Shown here in pieces: positions 38,545 through 47,331 of a stretch of DNA of 64,000 nucleotides (its first letter is position 1; every line of letters begins with the position of its first letter). The DNA comes from Paraburkholderia acidisoli (GTDB taxonomy: Bacteria > Pseudomonadota > Gammaproteobacteria > Burkholderiales > Burkholderiaceae). The notes below the pieces were generated by a model that was not told the DNA's origin, searched no databases, and saw nothing but the letters and a program-made list of their open reading frames with translations. The translations under genes were made by a program, and so were the position numbers. The stretch is taken from assembly GCF_009789675.1 (NCBI RefSeq), contig NZ_CP046913.1:1798001-1862000 (forward strand). Reading direction: 5' to 3'.

Positions 38545-40410
38545 ATGAGCGACACGCCGCTGCCTGATCCGACCCAGTCCGCCGATCCCGCGCTCCATTC
38601 CGCCGCGGGGGTCCCCGCCGACGCCACCCGCGCGCCCGACACCGACGGCATCTGGTACGCCTCCTACCCGCCCGGCGTCCCGCACGAGATCGACGCGCAT
38701 TTCGGCACGGGCGACGGCGCCCCGGCCGCCACCGCCTCGCTCGCGCGCTTCTTCGACGACTGCACCACGCGCTTTCGCGACCGTGTGGCTTACGTGAGTG
38801 CCGGTTCGCCGATGACCTACGGCACGCTCGCGCGCCAGGCCACCGCGTTCGCCTCGTGGCTGCAGAACACGGGTATCGCGCCTGGCGAACGCGTCGCGAT
38901 CATGCTGCCGAATACGCTCCAGTATCCGGTGGCGCTGTTCGGCGCGCTCAAGGCGGGCGCTGTCGTTGTCAACGTGAATCCGCTCTATACCGCGCGCGAA
39001 CTCGCGCATCAGTTGCAGGACAGCGGCGCGCGCTTGATCGTCGTGTTCGAGAATTTCGCGGCCACGCTCGAAAAGGCGCTGCCTGGTACGCAGGTCGAGC
39101 ACGTGGTCGTGACCGCGCTCGGCGACCTGCTGGGCGAAGGCCTCAACCTCAAGGGCCGCTTCATCAACTTCATGCTGCGCCACGTGAAGAAAATGGTGCC
39201 GCCCTACCATCTGCCGCACGCCGTGGCGCTGCTCGACGCACTCGAACGCGGCGTGCGCGAGCCGCGTGCGCCCGTCACGACGCAAGCCGACGACCTCGCG
39301 TTTCTCCAGTACACCGGCGGCACCACGGGCGTGGCCAAGGGCGCGATGCTCACGCACGGCAACGTGCTCGCCAACGTGCAGCAGGCGAAGGCGTGGGTCG
39401 GCACGCAGTTCGACGCCGACCCGAACGATCCCGCCGCGCGCGCCGAAACCGTGCTCACGCCGCTGCCGCTTTATCACATCTATTCGCTCACCGTGAACGC
39501 CTTCATTTTCATGGCGCTCGGCGGCCGCAATATCCTGATCGCCAACCCGCGCGACGTGCCGCGCGTGATGAAGATCCTGCGCCACGAGAGCTTCAGTTGC
39601 ATCAGCGCGGTCAACACGCTCTATGCCGCGCTGCTCGACAACGACACGTTTCGCGCGCGCGACTTCTCCGGCCTCAAGCTCGCGATGGCGGGCGGCATGG
39701 CCACGCAGCATGCCGTGGCCGAACGCTTTCGCGCGGTCACGGGCAAGCCCATCGTCGAAGGTTACGGCCTCACGGAATGCTCGCCGATCGTCGCGATGAA
39801 TCCCGTCGATGTCGCGCATCTCGCCGAATTCGCGGGCTCGATCGGCTTGCCCGCGCCCTCCACGCGCGTGCGTCTGCGCCGCGACGACGGCACGTGGGCC
39901 AACATTGGCGAAACCGGCGAAGTCTGCGTGCAGGGACCGCAGGTGATGCGCGGCTACTGGAACCGCCCCGACGAAACCGCCGGGGCGTTCGTGAACGGCG
40001 GCTGGTTCGCGACGGGCGACATCGGCGTGATGGATGCGCGCGGCTTCATTCGGCTGATCGACCGCAAAAAGGACATGATCCTGGTCTCGGGCTTCAACGT
40101 CTATCCGAACGAGATCGAAGACGTGCTGACGATGCACCCCGGCGTGCGCGAAGCCGCCGCTGTGGGCGTGCCCGACGCGCGCCAGGGCGAGCGCGTGAAG
40201 GTGTTCGTCGTGAAGCGCGATCCGGCGCTCACCGAAGACGCCGTGATCGCCTTTTGCCGCGAGCATCTCACGGCTTACAAGGTGCCGCGCCTCGTCGAGT
40301 TTCGCGCGGCGCTGCCGCAAACCAACATCGGCAAGATCCTGCGGCGCGAGTTGCGCGACGAGGAAATCGCCAAACTTCACGCGCAGGAAGGGAAGAAAAC
40401 GCCCTCGTGA
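38545..40410 (+). CDS. fadD: long-chain-fatty-acid--CoA ligase
   Basis: A 621-residue adenylate-forming enzyme with RBS AGGAGG. ATP loop YTGGTTGVAKGAMLTH, A5 motif VEGYGLTECSPIV and A7 motif FATGDIGVMDARGFIRLIDRKKDMILVSGFNVYPNEIE are those of FadD. The last part is TNIGKILRRELRD with the A10 lysine. The central stretch (GRFINFMLRHVKKMVPPYHLP) is hydrophobic, as in enzymes that work at the membrane on long-chain fatty acids. It has an unusually long ~40-residue Ala/Pro/Asp-rich start. The symbol is by family; paralogues are common in this group of bacteria. Confidence 0.9.
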   Translation: MSDTPLPDPTQSADPALHSAAGVPADATRAPDTDGIWYASYPPGVPHEIDAHFGTGDGAPAATASLARFFDDCTTRFRDRVAYVSAGSPMTYGTLARQATAFASWLQNTGIAPGERVAIMLPNTLQYPVALFGALKAGAVVVNVNPLYTARELAHQLQDSGARLIVVFENFAATLEKALPGTQVEHVVVTALGDLLGEGLNLKGRFINFMLRHVKKMVPPYHLPHAVALLDALERGVREPRAPVTTQADDLAFLQYTGGTTGVAKGAMLTHGNVLANVQQAKAWVGTQFDADPNDPAARAETVLTPLPLYHIYSLTVNAFIFMALGGRNILIANPRDVPRVMKILRHESFSCISAVNTLYAALLDNDTFRARDFSGLKLAMAGGMATQHAVAERFRAVTGKPIVEGYGLTECSPIVAMNPVDVAHLAEFAGSIGLPAPSTRVRLRRDDGTWANIGETGEVCVQGPQVMRGYWNRPDETAGAFVNGGWFATGDIGVMDARGFIRLIDRKKDMILVSGFNVYPNEIEDVLTMHPGVREAAAVGVPDARQGERVKVFVVKRDPALTEDAVIAFCREHLTAYKVPRLVEFRAALPQTNIGKILRRELRDEEIAKLHAQEGKKTPS

Positions 40411-40497
40411 TCCGTTGATGCGATACGGCGGTGCGCGACCGTCAAGGGTCGCGCGCCGCGCTTCGCCTTGGCTCGGCTCACGCGGGAGATGTTGCCG

Positions 40498-41472
40498 ATG
40501 ACGTTTCGCTTCACGCGAGATTCGCTATCGTGTGGCGCCTGGCTCGCGGCATGCGCGCCTGCCGGTCTGCGTGCCGTCACGCCAATTCTGTTCGGCATCC
40601 TGACGATGTCGGCGATACCCGCGCATGCGCAAGACGCCGACGCGGCACCGCCCTCGAGTGTCGGCGCGCTCGACCTCCAGGCGCAACTGCACTGGCTCCA
40701 GCATGCCGCGCGCGACGGCGCCCTCGCGCGACTCGACGACGCGCAACTCGTCGCCCTGTTCGCCGCGCTCGATCCGCGCACGCTCGAACGCTATATCGCG
40801 GTGGGCCCGAACGGCTACGGCGAATACGAATTCACGCTGCGGCATCGCGAACGCGTGGGCATGCGCTGGCCGGCAACCGCCGACCATCTGCTCGTGCGGC
40901 TCGCGCACGATCCGCTGCGGCTCTACGCGCGCTGGCTGCCCGACGGCGCCCATGCGGGGCAGGAAGTGCTCTACGACGCGGCGTCTCGCCCCGACGCCCT
41001 GTACGGCCACGCGGGCGGCGTGTTCGGTCTGATGTCGATATGGACGCCGCTCGACGGCGCGTTCGCACGTTCGCAATCGCATCACCGGCTTACCGATCTC
41101 GGCACCGAGGCGATCGCGCGCCGGTTTCTCGACGGCTTCCCGCGTCTGGCGGCGGCGGGCGCGGCAAAACCGTCGCGCATCGCCGTGCAGACGCGCGACG
41201 GCGTGCGCGTGGTCGCGCTCACGTGGGTCACGCCCAGCGAAACGGACGACAACGCGAGCGGCAACGCGAGCGACGAAACGCGCGGCAACGCGAACGGCCC
41301 AACGGCGGCCCGCGAAACGCTCGGCCTCGACCTGCGGCACGCCTGGTTTCGTACCGTGCAGTCGTACGACGGCGCGGGCCGCCCGCTCGAAGACGTGGTG
41401 ATCGAGCACATCGAGCCCAAACGCTTCGGCATCCTCACCTTCGACGCGCGCAATCCCGACTATCGGTTCTAG
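40498..41472 (+). CDS. exported DUF1571-family protein
   Basis: 324 residues. A signal peptide (LRAVTPILFGILTMSAIPAHAQ-D) with a long Arg/Cys-containing n-region gives export. The body carries the DUF1571 pattern: HRERVGMRWPATADHLLVRLAHDPLRLYARWLP, GQEVLYDA, DALYGHAGGVFGLMSIW. The function is unknown. The start at 40498 has GGGAG upstream; ATG 40489 and TTG 40468 are also in frame. A low-complexity Asn/Gly insert (NASGNASDETRGNANG) lies near residue 255. It converges with the anti-sigma gene, 12 bp apart. Confidence 0.82.
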   Translation: MTFRFTRDSLSCGAWLAACAPAGLRAVTPILFGILTMSAIPAHAQDADAAPPSSVGALDLQAQLHWLQHAARDGALARLDDAQLVALFAALDPRTLERYIAVGPNGYGEYEFTLRHRERVGMRWPATADHLLVRLAHDPLRLYARWLPDGAHAGQEVLYDAASRPDALYGHAGGVFGLMSIWTPLDGAFARSQSHHRLTDLGTEAIARRFLDGFPRLAAAGAAKPSRIAVQTRDGVRVVALTWVTPSETDDNASGNASDETRGNANGPTAARETLGLDLRHAWFRTVQSYDGAGRPLEDVVIEHIEPKRFGILTFDARNPDYRF

Positions 41473-41484
41473 ACCGGCCACGCC

Positions 41485-42570
41485 TCACCACTGGCCGGGT
41501 TGGCCGCCGAGCGCGCTGCACACGTCGAGCGCGATCTCGCGCAGCTTCGGCTCGGTTTGCGGGCCCGAGAGCGCGTAGCCGGTCCGTTGGGTGCTCCAGT
41601 AGAACGTGCGGCGCGTGCCGTCGCGCAGGAGGCGCACGGCGTCGCGATCGCTGCCCGAACGCCCCACGTAGAGCGTGAGGCGCTCGCCCGCGTCGTTTTC
41701 GTACATGAACTGCGCGGCCGGTTCGGCGTTGCCGGGCAGCAGCCGCCCGCCCACGAGCGCATAGCCGTACTCCGCCAGCGACGGCACCGAGAGCGGTTTG
41801 CCGAGCCGCTTCGAGAGCCAGGCGACGAGGTGCGTTTCGTCGGAGGCGGCGACCTCCACGGGATGACGCTGCTCCGGCGAATACACGGCATAGGCCACGT
41901 CGGCGCGCCGCGCGAACGCCTCGGGCGTATCGGGCGTATCGGGCGCGGCAGCCATTTCGGCCAACGGCGTGCGGCCAGGCGTCGAATGCGGCGCGCGCGC
42001 GAGCAATCCCTGCGCCGCGTCCGGCGCGAGACGCGGCAGCAGCGCGGCCGCCAGCACCACCACGCCCGCGCCCGCCGCCATCCACGAGGCCGCCACGCCC
42101 GCGCGCCACCACCACGGCTCGCGCGCACGCAACACGAGTACGGCGGGCGGCTCGTCTGGCTCGCGCGACGGCCCGCCGGGCGACGAATCGCCGGGCACGC
42201 GCAACCCTTCGCAGAGCATCTGCAACGCGGCTTTCTGCGTGCGCCACGCGGCGACGCGTGCCGCCGCCTGCGGATCGGCCGCGAGGCGCGCGTAGACGGC
42301 GGCTCGTTCGGGCGGCGGCAGTTCGTCGTCCACGTAGGCGCCGAGCATCGCGAGATCCTCGGCCGGCGCGTGCGGGAGATCGGCGGCGCCATCGGGAGCG
42401 CTCCCCGGTGCGTCGCGCTGCGGGTTGCGCGGTGTTGCGCGCGGTTCCGCGCTTCGCGCGCCGTCTTGCCGATCGCCGGTGCGCTCGATGCGCTCGAGGC
42501 GCGGATCCGGCGCATCGGCACGGGCGTCGGCATCTGGCTTGCCCGTGCGGTCGAGATCGTCGTCGTTCAT
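41485..42570 (-). CDS. transmembrane anti-sigma factor
   Basis: 361 residues, overlapping the sigma gene by 4 bp (ATGA). The N-terminal ~100 residues are acidic and contain the anti-sigma core LAMLGAYVDDELPPPERAAVYARLAADP (a zinc-less ASD-like segment). One membrane segment (AASWMAAGAGVVVLAAALLPRL, ~170-190) follows, then a ~165-residue periplasmic domain. This is the usual topology for holding an ECF sigma factor at the membrane until an envelope signal arrives. Confidence 0.9.
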   Translation of the reverse strand: MNDDDLDRTGKPDADARADAPDPRLERIERTGDRQDGARSAEPRATPRNPQRDAPGSAPDGAADLPHAPAEDLAMLGAYVDDELPPPERAAVYARLAADPQAAARVAAWRTQKAALQMLCEGLRVPGDSSPGGPSREPDEPPAVLVLRAREPWWWRAGVAASWMAAGAGVVVLAAALLPRLAPDAAQGLLARAPHSTPGRTPLAEMAAAPDTPDTPEAFARRADVAYAVYSPEQRHPVEVAASDETHLVAWLSKRLGKPLSVPSLAEYGYALVGGRLLPGNAEPAAQFMYENDAGERLTLYVGRSGSDRDAVRLLRDGTRRTFYWSTQRTGYALSGPQTEPKLREIALDVCSALGGQPGQW

Positions 42571-43118
42571 CGCATCGTCCCCACCACCTTGAGCGGCGCG
42601 GTGCGCCGCGCCGGATCCTGCGCCGGATCGCTGTCGAGCAGCGCGCGCAAATGCTCGCGCGCCCGCGACAAACGCGACATCACCGTGCCGCTCGGCACGC
42701 CGAGCACGGCCGATGCCTCGTGATAACTCAGTTCCTCCACGCAGACCAGCAGCAGCACTTCGCGTTGCGCGGCGGGCAACCGGTAGAGCGCGCGCTGCAG
42801 ATCGCGCAGCACGAGGCCATCCACTTCGCCGCGCGGCGCCTCGAGCGTGCGCCACGGCGCGGCATCGTCGTCGACGGCGATCTCGCGGCGCCCGCGCAAT
42901 TGATCGATATACAGATGACGCAGGATCGTGAGCAGCCACGCGCGCAGATTGCTCTCGGGCTTGAACGAGGACCAGCGCGACAACGCGCGCTCGGCGGCGT
43001 CCTGGACGAGGTCGTCGGCCCACGCGGCGTCGCCCGTGAGCGCGCGCGCGTAGCGGCGCATCGTCGCGAGCTGCGCCACGACCTGCGCTTCGAACTCCTT
43101 CGACGGACGACGGAACAC
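42567..43118 (-). CDS. ECF RNA polymerase sigma factor
   Basis: 183 residues from a GTG start. Region 2 reads ALTGDAAWADDLVQDAAERALSRWSSF and AWLLTILRHLYIDQLRG. Region 4 reads LYRLPAAQREVLLLVCVEELSYHEASAVLGVPSGTVMSRLSRAREHL with a clear HTH. Region 3 is absent, as in all ECF factors. It is translationally coupled to the anti-sigma gene. A 59-codon gene precedes it by 9 bp, so the operon is peptide, sigma, anti-sigma. Confidence 0.93.
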   Translation of the reverse strand: MFRRPSKEFEAQVVAQLATMRRYARALTGDAAWADDLVQDAAERALSRWSSFKPESNLRAWLLTILRHLYIDQLRGRREIAVDDDAAPWRTLEAPRGEVDGLVLRDLQRALYRLPAAQREVLLLVCVEELSYHEASAVLGVPSGTVMSRLSRAREHLRALLDSDPAQDPARRTAPLKVVGTMR

Positions 43119-43127
43119 GCGGCGCGC

Positions 43128-43307
43128 TCAGTGGCCGCGGCCGCTAGCCGGAGCACCGGAACGGGTCGAGCCCGAGCGGGTCGCGCCTGAGCGGGTCGGG
43201 CCAGACCGGGTCGCGTCATATCGAATCGCGTCGCACGCGTTCATGCCGCCGCATGCCGCGAGTCCCGCATACGCGAAACCCGCCAGTCCTTTGCGATATC
43301 GCTTCAT
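43128..43307 (-). CDS. small exported repeat peptide heading the sigma operon
   Basis: 59 residues with an excellent RBS (GGAGGAG, 5 bases before ATG). A basic start (MKRYRKG) and a hydrophobic stretch (LAGFAYAGLAACGGMNAC) look like a signal or anchor. The remainder is four near-copies of a five-residue unit (TRSGP, TRSGA, TRSGS, TRSGA) ending SGRGH. It lies 9 bp upstream of the ECF sigma gene on the same strand. Its role is unknown; a link to signal input for the sigma/anti-sigma pair is speculation. The longer open frame upstream lacks an RBS. Confidence 0.65.
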   Translation of the reverse strand: MKRYRKGLAGFAYAGLAACGGMNACDAIRYDATRSGPTRSGATRSGSTRSGAPASGRGH

Positions 43308-44060
43308 GGTCTCCTCCGATAAGGCTCGCTCAACCGGCCGATCCGCCGGAACATGCGCTGGCAAACGCCCGCGCGATCGCCCGAACACCGCCATGACCCG
43401 ATTGTTTTGATCGACAGGCGTGCGCGAACCCGCGCATTCAAACAGGCTTTGCAAACGTCCAGCACCACGCGCATCGCTGGGTGCGATGTCCTGATGTCAT
43501 TAACGTTGCCCCTGCTGTGCTTATTCCGCGCGACCGGCATTTTTGCGCCGCTACGAACCGGTTCACGCCACGTCGCACGGCAAACGCGTGCGCCGCCGCA
43601 CGGAACGACGCGCACGCGAGCCGCGACAATCGAAGCAAGCCGTGCGTTTTGGCAAGCCCGCCGCGCGGGACCGACACGGCGAAAGACCTGGCCGAATGGC
43701 GGAGATACGCAAATCGGCTCGGCACGGCGCGTCTTCATGCGCTACGCTGTAGAGAACGGATCGCGGCAAGCGGCGAAGCGAGTGAGGCAAAGCGTCACGG
43801 GCTGCATCGGCGGGCGCGCATCGTCGAGCCGCGTCGCAGGTGCCGAAGTATTGGCTGCGGTGCGGGCCGTGAAGCCCGGCCACCGACAAGGGACGCAACG
43901 CCGCTTTGTTTTTCGCCAAACTGCGACCGCGGTCGCGACCCGGTATAGTGCTAGTTCCAGCAGCTTGCCGCACGCGTGGTTCGACCACACAAGGTAGAAT
44001 CGCGGCGAGCAAACGTTTCCAACTGATTGCGGCATTGCGCCGCCTGGCCAAATCTAGTCC
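43308..44060. other. 753-bp gene-free region between the sigma operon and hfq2
   Basis: It contains divergent promoters but no supportable gene. Near the right end a perfect palindrome, GCGACCGCGGTCGC (43923-43936), lies 7 bases before a TATAGT -10 box (43944-43949). It would overlap the -35 position of a promoter reading toward hfq2. GC-rich open frames in between look like noise. Confidence 0.4.
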
Positions 44061-44570
44061 ATGCCTTCCGCAGAATCGCACCCGCAAAACGACTTCATGA
44101 ACGCCGCGCGAAAGGAAAGAAAGCGCGTCGAGATCTATCTGGTCAACGGCATTCGCCTGACCGGTTGCATCGAGTCGTTCGATCAGTACCTGGTGATGCT
44201 GCGCACGCCCGTCGGCCTGCAAGGCATCTACAAACGCGCCATTTCGACCATCCAGCTCGACACGGGCACGCGTCCCGGTCCGCGTCCGGGCGGCGGCCGC
44301 CCGCATGGCGAGCACACGAGCCGCGGCCCGCACGGCAGCCACGGTGGTGGCGGTCATGGCTCCTACGGCAATCACGGCCCGCGCGAGTCGAGAGAACCGC
44401 GCGAACCGCGCGAGTCCTGGTCGGCGCCGTCGGGCGATCGCCCGGAGCGCACGTCGTCGCCTTCGTCATCGCAGTCCGCGGACGGTCCGGTCGTGGTCAC
44501 GCGCCGCCGCCGTCTGTACGGCGCCGTGAACAACGGCGGCAACGGCAACGACGGCTCGGGCAACCATTAA
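44061..44570 (+). CDS. hfq2: Hfq2-type RNA chaperone with long C-terminal tail
   Basis: 169 residues. The Sm core (residues ~8-68) is Hfq: [23 protein letters not shown], then [15 protein letters not shown] (Sm1) and [13 protein letters not shown] (Sm2). Canonical Hfq reads YKHAIST in Sm2, so the conserved His is Arg here. A ~100-residue tail follows, first Gly/His/Arg-rich and then Ser/Arg-rich, far longer than in E. coli. B. cenocepacia carries a comparable second Hfq, Hfq2, so the symbol is assigned by resemblance. It is expected to bind small RNAs; the tail may form condensates or contact RNA. Confidence 0.88.
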   Translation: MPSAESHPQNDFMNAARKERKRVEIYLVNGIRLTGCIESFDQYLVMLRTPVGLQGIYKRAISTIQLDTGTRPGPRPGGGRPHGEHTSRGPHGSHGGGGHGSYGNHGPRESREPREPRESWSAPSGDRPERTSSPSSSQSADGPVVVTRRRRLYGAVNNGGNGNDGSGNH

Positions 44571-44620
44571 GCCCAGCCGTGTGCCGGGCCGGGTCACAAC
44601 CCGGCCGGCAACGTCGAGAC

Positions 44621-44643
44621 AGGCGCGCTTCGGCGCGCCTTTT
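44621..44643 (+). terminator. terminator of hfq2
   Basis: AGGCGCGC-TTCG-GCGCGCCTTTT: a perfect stem with a UUCG tetraloop and a short T-tract. Confidence 0.82.
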
Positions 44644-44799
44644 CGTCTGGATCGCGGAAATGTGTCCGAATGTGCCGCGTGGCCGGCCGGGCACCCGTCA
44701 ACGCGTTGCGATCGTGGGCCCGGCCTTTGCGTTATTCTGATGTCGAGTCACTCGCATACAGACACCGCTGACAGGTCATCTACGCCACGGGAGAACGCC

Positions 44800-44982
44800 A
44801 TGAGCGCATCCAAGCCGCCCGCACCGCAAGCCCCGCAGGAAGACTCGCTCGACGAGGCCCTCGAGGAAACCTTCCCGGCCAGCGACCCGATCGCCATCGA
44901 TCCGTCGCCGTCCACGCCCCCGCCCCTCCCCGCCGACGAACACCGCAAGCACGGCGAAACGCATCGCCACGGCAAGCACTGA
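44800..44982 (+). CDS. small acidic protein with a DEALEETFPASDP motif
   Basis: 60 residues with RBS GGGAG. The motif SLDEALEETFPASDPIAID is one I recognise from many small proteobacterial proteins of unknown function. The tail is His-rich (HRKHGETHRHGKH) and could bind metal. It has no signal peptide. Confidence 0.72.
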   Translation: MSASKPPAPQAPQEDSLDEALEETFPASDPIAIDPSPSTPPPLPADEHRKHGETHRHGKH

Positions 44983-45031
44983 GCGCCACCCACGCTCGCG
45001 CGCCGCCACCGGTTTTGCATCGGCATGAAAA

Positions 45032-45066
45032 AAGGCGGAACGTCTCGCGACGTTCCGCCTTGGCTA
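45032..45066 (-). terminator. terminator of the DUF2968 gene
   Basis: AAGGCGGAACGTC-TCGC-GACGTTCCGCCTT is a perfect 13-bp stem. Read on the minus strand the stem is followed by further T residues, giving T8 in all. It separates two converging genes and may act on both. Confidence 0.82.
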
Positions 45067-45108
45067 TTTTCGACGCGCGCCGCGTAGCGGCAGCGATCGC
45101 GGCACCGG

Positions 45109-45870
45109 TCAACGGGTCGGCAAGCCGCCTTCCACCTGGCGTTGCAGTTCCGTGACCTGACGCTGCATGTCGCGCAACTGGTTCTGCGCCGCGGTCTTCT
45201 CGGCTTGCAGCGCGTTGGCCTGATCGCTCGTCTGCTTCTGCTGATTCGCGACGACGGCCTGCTGCTGACGCGCCACGGCGAGGTCGGCCTGGAGACGGTC
45301 CGCATGCTCCTGCGTCAGCTCGATCAGGTGCTGCGTGTACGCCTTCTGCGCCTCGAGACGCGTGCGGCGAATCTCGACCTCGGCCAGTTGACCGGTCTTG
45401 GCCGCGAAGTCGCGGTAGATCGCCTCGGCACGGGTTTCGTCGACGGTCTTGATCACACGCCAGAACGTCTTGTTCTGGAACAGCGCGACGTAATACGTCA
45501 TTTCCTTGCCATAGAACAGCAAGCTCGCGCCGTACGTACCGTTGTAGGTCGTGCGCAGCTCGTTCAGCTCGGAACCGCGAATCATGCGCTGCAGTTCCGC
45601 GACGTTGCCGGCCGCGTTCTGCTTCGCTTCGTCGGGCGTGAGCGCGCTCGCGCCGGCGTTCGCCTGGCTCGCCGGCAACGGCTGTGCCGCCGCGCCAGGC
45701 GCATCCTGTACGGCGGGGGCTCCGGTCGATTGCGCCGCGCCGGCATTGGCCGTGCTCGCTGCCGCGGGCTTCATGTTGGCCGGCAGAGGCTGCGCGCAAC
45801 CCGTACCCATCCCCCCGATCACCATCAGACACGCCAGGGCGGTCCGACGAACTCTCCACTTATCGCTCAT
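45109..45870 (-). CDS. DUF2968-family lipoprotein
   Basis: 253 residues. A lipoprotein signal (ACLMVIGGMGTGC, Cys at about residue 25) is followed by an Ala/Pro/Gln-rich linker. The DUF2968 core is SELNELRTTYNGTYGASLLFY, then TYYVALFQNKTFWRVIKT, and the C-terminal ~90 residues form a coiled coil (QQAVVANQQKQTSDQANAL...). The function is unknown. It lies 46 bp after the sigma-54 activator on the same strand and could be the last gene of the Tad locus. Confidence 0.82.
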   Translation of the reverse strand: MSDKWRVRRTALACLMVIGGMGTGCAQPLPANMKPAAASTANAGAAQSTGAPAVQDAPGAAAQPLPASQANAGASALTPDEAKQNAAGNVAELQRMIRGSELNELRTTYNGTYGASLLFYGKEMTYYVALFQNKTFWRVIKTVDETRAEAIYRDFAAKTGQLAEVEIRRTRLEAQKAYTQHLIELTQEHADRLQADLAVARQQQAVVANQQKQTSDQANALQAEKTAAQNQLRDMQRQVTELQRQVEGGLPTR

Positions 45871-45916
45871 GAGTATCTGGCTAGAACCGTTCTATTTTTA
45901 CAAATCGGCACAATTA

Positions 45917-47311
45917 TTACTCACTTTCGCGCGTTTCGGGCTCTTCATCAAAAATTTGGTATTTGCGTATCTTTTCCCACAACACTTTGCGGCTGATGCC
46001 CAGAAATTGCGCGGTGTCCTTGCGCCGCCAGCCATTTTGGTCCAGCGCGGCAAGCAGCCGGCTGCGCTCGGCCATGTCCCATTTGCTGCGATCCACCACG
46101 GGCTGCAGCGCGCTATCCGCCGGCGCGCTCGCCTGCGCGCCCAGCGCGCCCGCCAAGAGACGCCGCAGGCGCGTCGCGTCCCACGTGCCGGTCTGGCGCA
46201 CCGTCACGCCGATACGCTCCGCGAGATTGCGCAGTTCGCGCACGTTGCCGGGAAAGCGCATAGCCGCGACCGAATCGGCGAGCCAGTATGGCAGTTCCGG
46301 CAGCCCGTCGAGCCGCTCCGCGCCCACCACGGTCGCAATGAACGCCTTGAAGAGCGCGATCTTGTCGATGGCGCCGCGCTCCTCCAGCGAGGGCACGATC
46401 AACTCGATCACGGCGAGCCGGTAATAGAGGTCGGCGCGAAAGCTGCCCTCCTTCACGAGGTTCGGCAGTTGCCGGTTGGTCGCGGCCACGAGCCGGAAGT
46501 CGACCTTCATCGGCGTGGCGGAGCCGATCCGCGTGACCGTGCCGTCTTCCAGTACGCGCAGCAGCTTGACCTGCTGATAGAGCGGCAGATCGCCGATTTC
46601 GTCGAGAAACAGCGTGCCGCCGTCGGCCTGCTCGAAGTAGCCTTTGTGCGCGAGCGCGGCGCCCGTGAACGACCCCTTCGCGTGGCCGAAAAAAAGCGAC
46701 TCGAACAGGCCGTCGGGGATCGCGCCGCAGTTCACGGCCACGAACGGGCCGCCGCCATAGCGGCTGTGCTTGCGGTGCAGGAGCTCGGCGATGCGCTCCT
46801 TGCCCGTGCCGGTTTCGCCGTGCACGAGCACGCTCGTGTCGCAGTCGGCGAACGTTTCGATCTCGCGCATGAGCGCGCGCATCGGCTCGGATTCGGCCAC
46901 CAGCGCGTCGGCGCCCGCCGTCTGCGCCGAGTGCGCGCGCAACTGGAGCACGAGCTTCGAGACCAGCCCGCGTAGTTCCGCGCAGGTGAAATCGAGCGGC
47001 AGGATGTACGAATATTCGGCGGGATACATGGCCGGATCGTTGTCGCGCGGCGCGGCGCCCACCCAGATCACGGGCATGCCGTGGGTGGCCTGCCAGTCGC
47101 GCAGCACGAGCGCGCTGGTGTCGATGGCGCTCACGCTCACCACGGCGATCGACGCGCGCGCGGCGAGGCGTTGCGGATTGACGGGCGTGTCGTCGGCGCG
47201 GATCACTTCGACATCGAGGCTCGCCATGCAGCGCGCGACTCGCTCGACGATATCGGCTTTGCCTTCCCAGACGTAGAGGTCGAGTTCCTCGATGGGGGTA
47301 GTGGTTCGCAT
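45917..47311 (-). CDS. sigma-54-dependent transcriptional activator in the Tad locus
   Basis: 464 residues. The first ~135 form a degenerate receiver-like domain without the phospho-Asp pattern. The AAA+ domain (~140-370) has Walker [18 protein letters not shown], the sigma-54 contact loop as [12 protein letters not shown] (GSFTGA for GAFTGA), Walker [13 protein letters not shown] and the arginine region [16 protein letters not shown] Fis-type HTH closes the protein ([28 protein letters not shown]). It is likely the activator for the sigma-54 promoter at 60075-60090 and possibly for the Tad operon. The open frame reaches far upstream but overlaps tadG there. Confidence 0.93.
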   Translation of the reverse strand: MRTTTPIEELDLYVWEGKADIVERVARCMASLDVEVIRADDTPVNPQRLAARASIAVVSVSAIDTSALVLRDWQATHGMPVIWVGAAPRDNDPAMYPAEYSYILPLDFTCAELRGLVSKLVLQLRAHSAQTAGADALVAESEPMRALMREIETFADCDTSVLVHGETGTGKERIAELLHRKHSRYGGGPFVAVNCGAIPDGLFESLFFGHAKGSFTGAALAHKGYFEQADGGTLFLDEIGDLPLYQQVKLLRVLEDGTVTRIGSATPMKVDFRLVAATNRQLPNLVKEGSFRADLYYRLAVIELIVPSLEERGAIDKIALFKAFIATVVGAERLDGLPELPYWLADSVAAMRFPGNVRELRNLAERIGVTVRQTGTWDATRLRRLLAGALGAQASAPADSALQPVVDRSKWDMAERSRLLAALDQNGWRRKDTAQFLGISRKVLWEKIRKYQIFDEEPETRESE

Positions 47312-47331
47312 CGTGTGACTTTCGGTTATTG

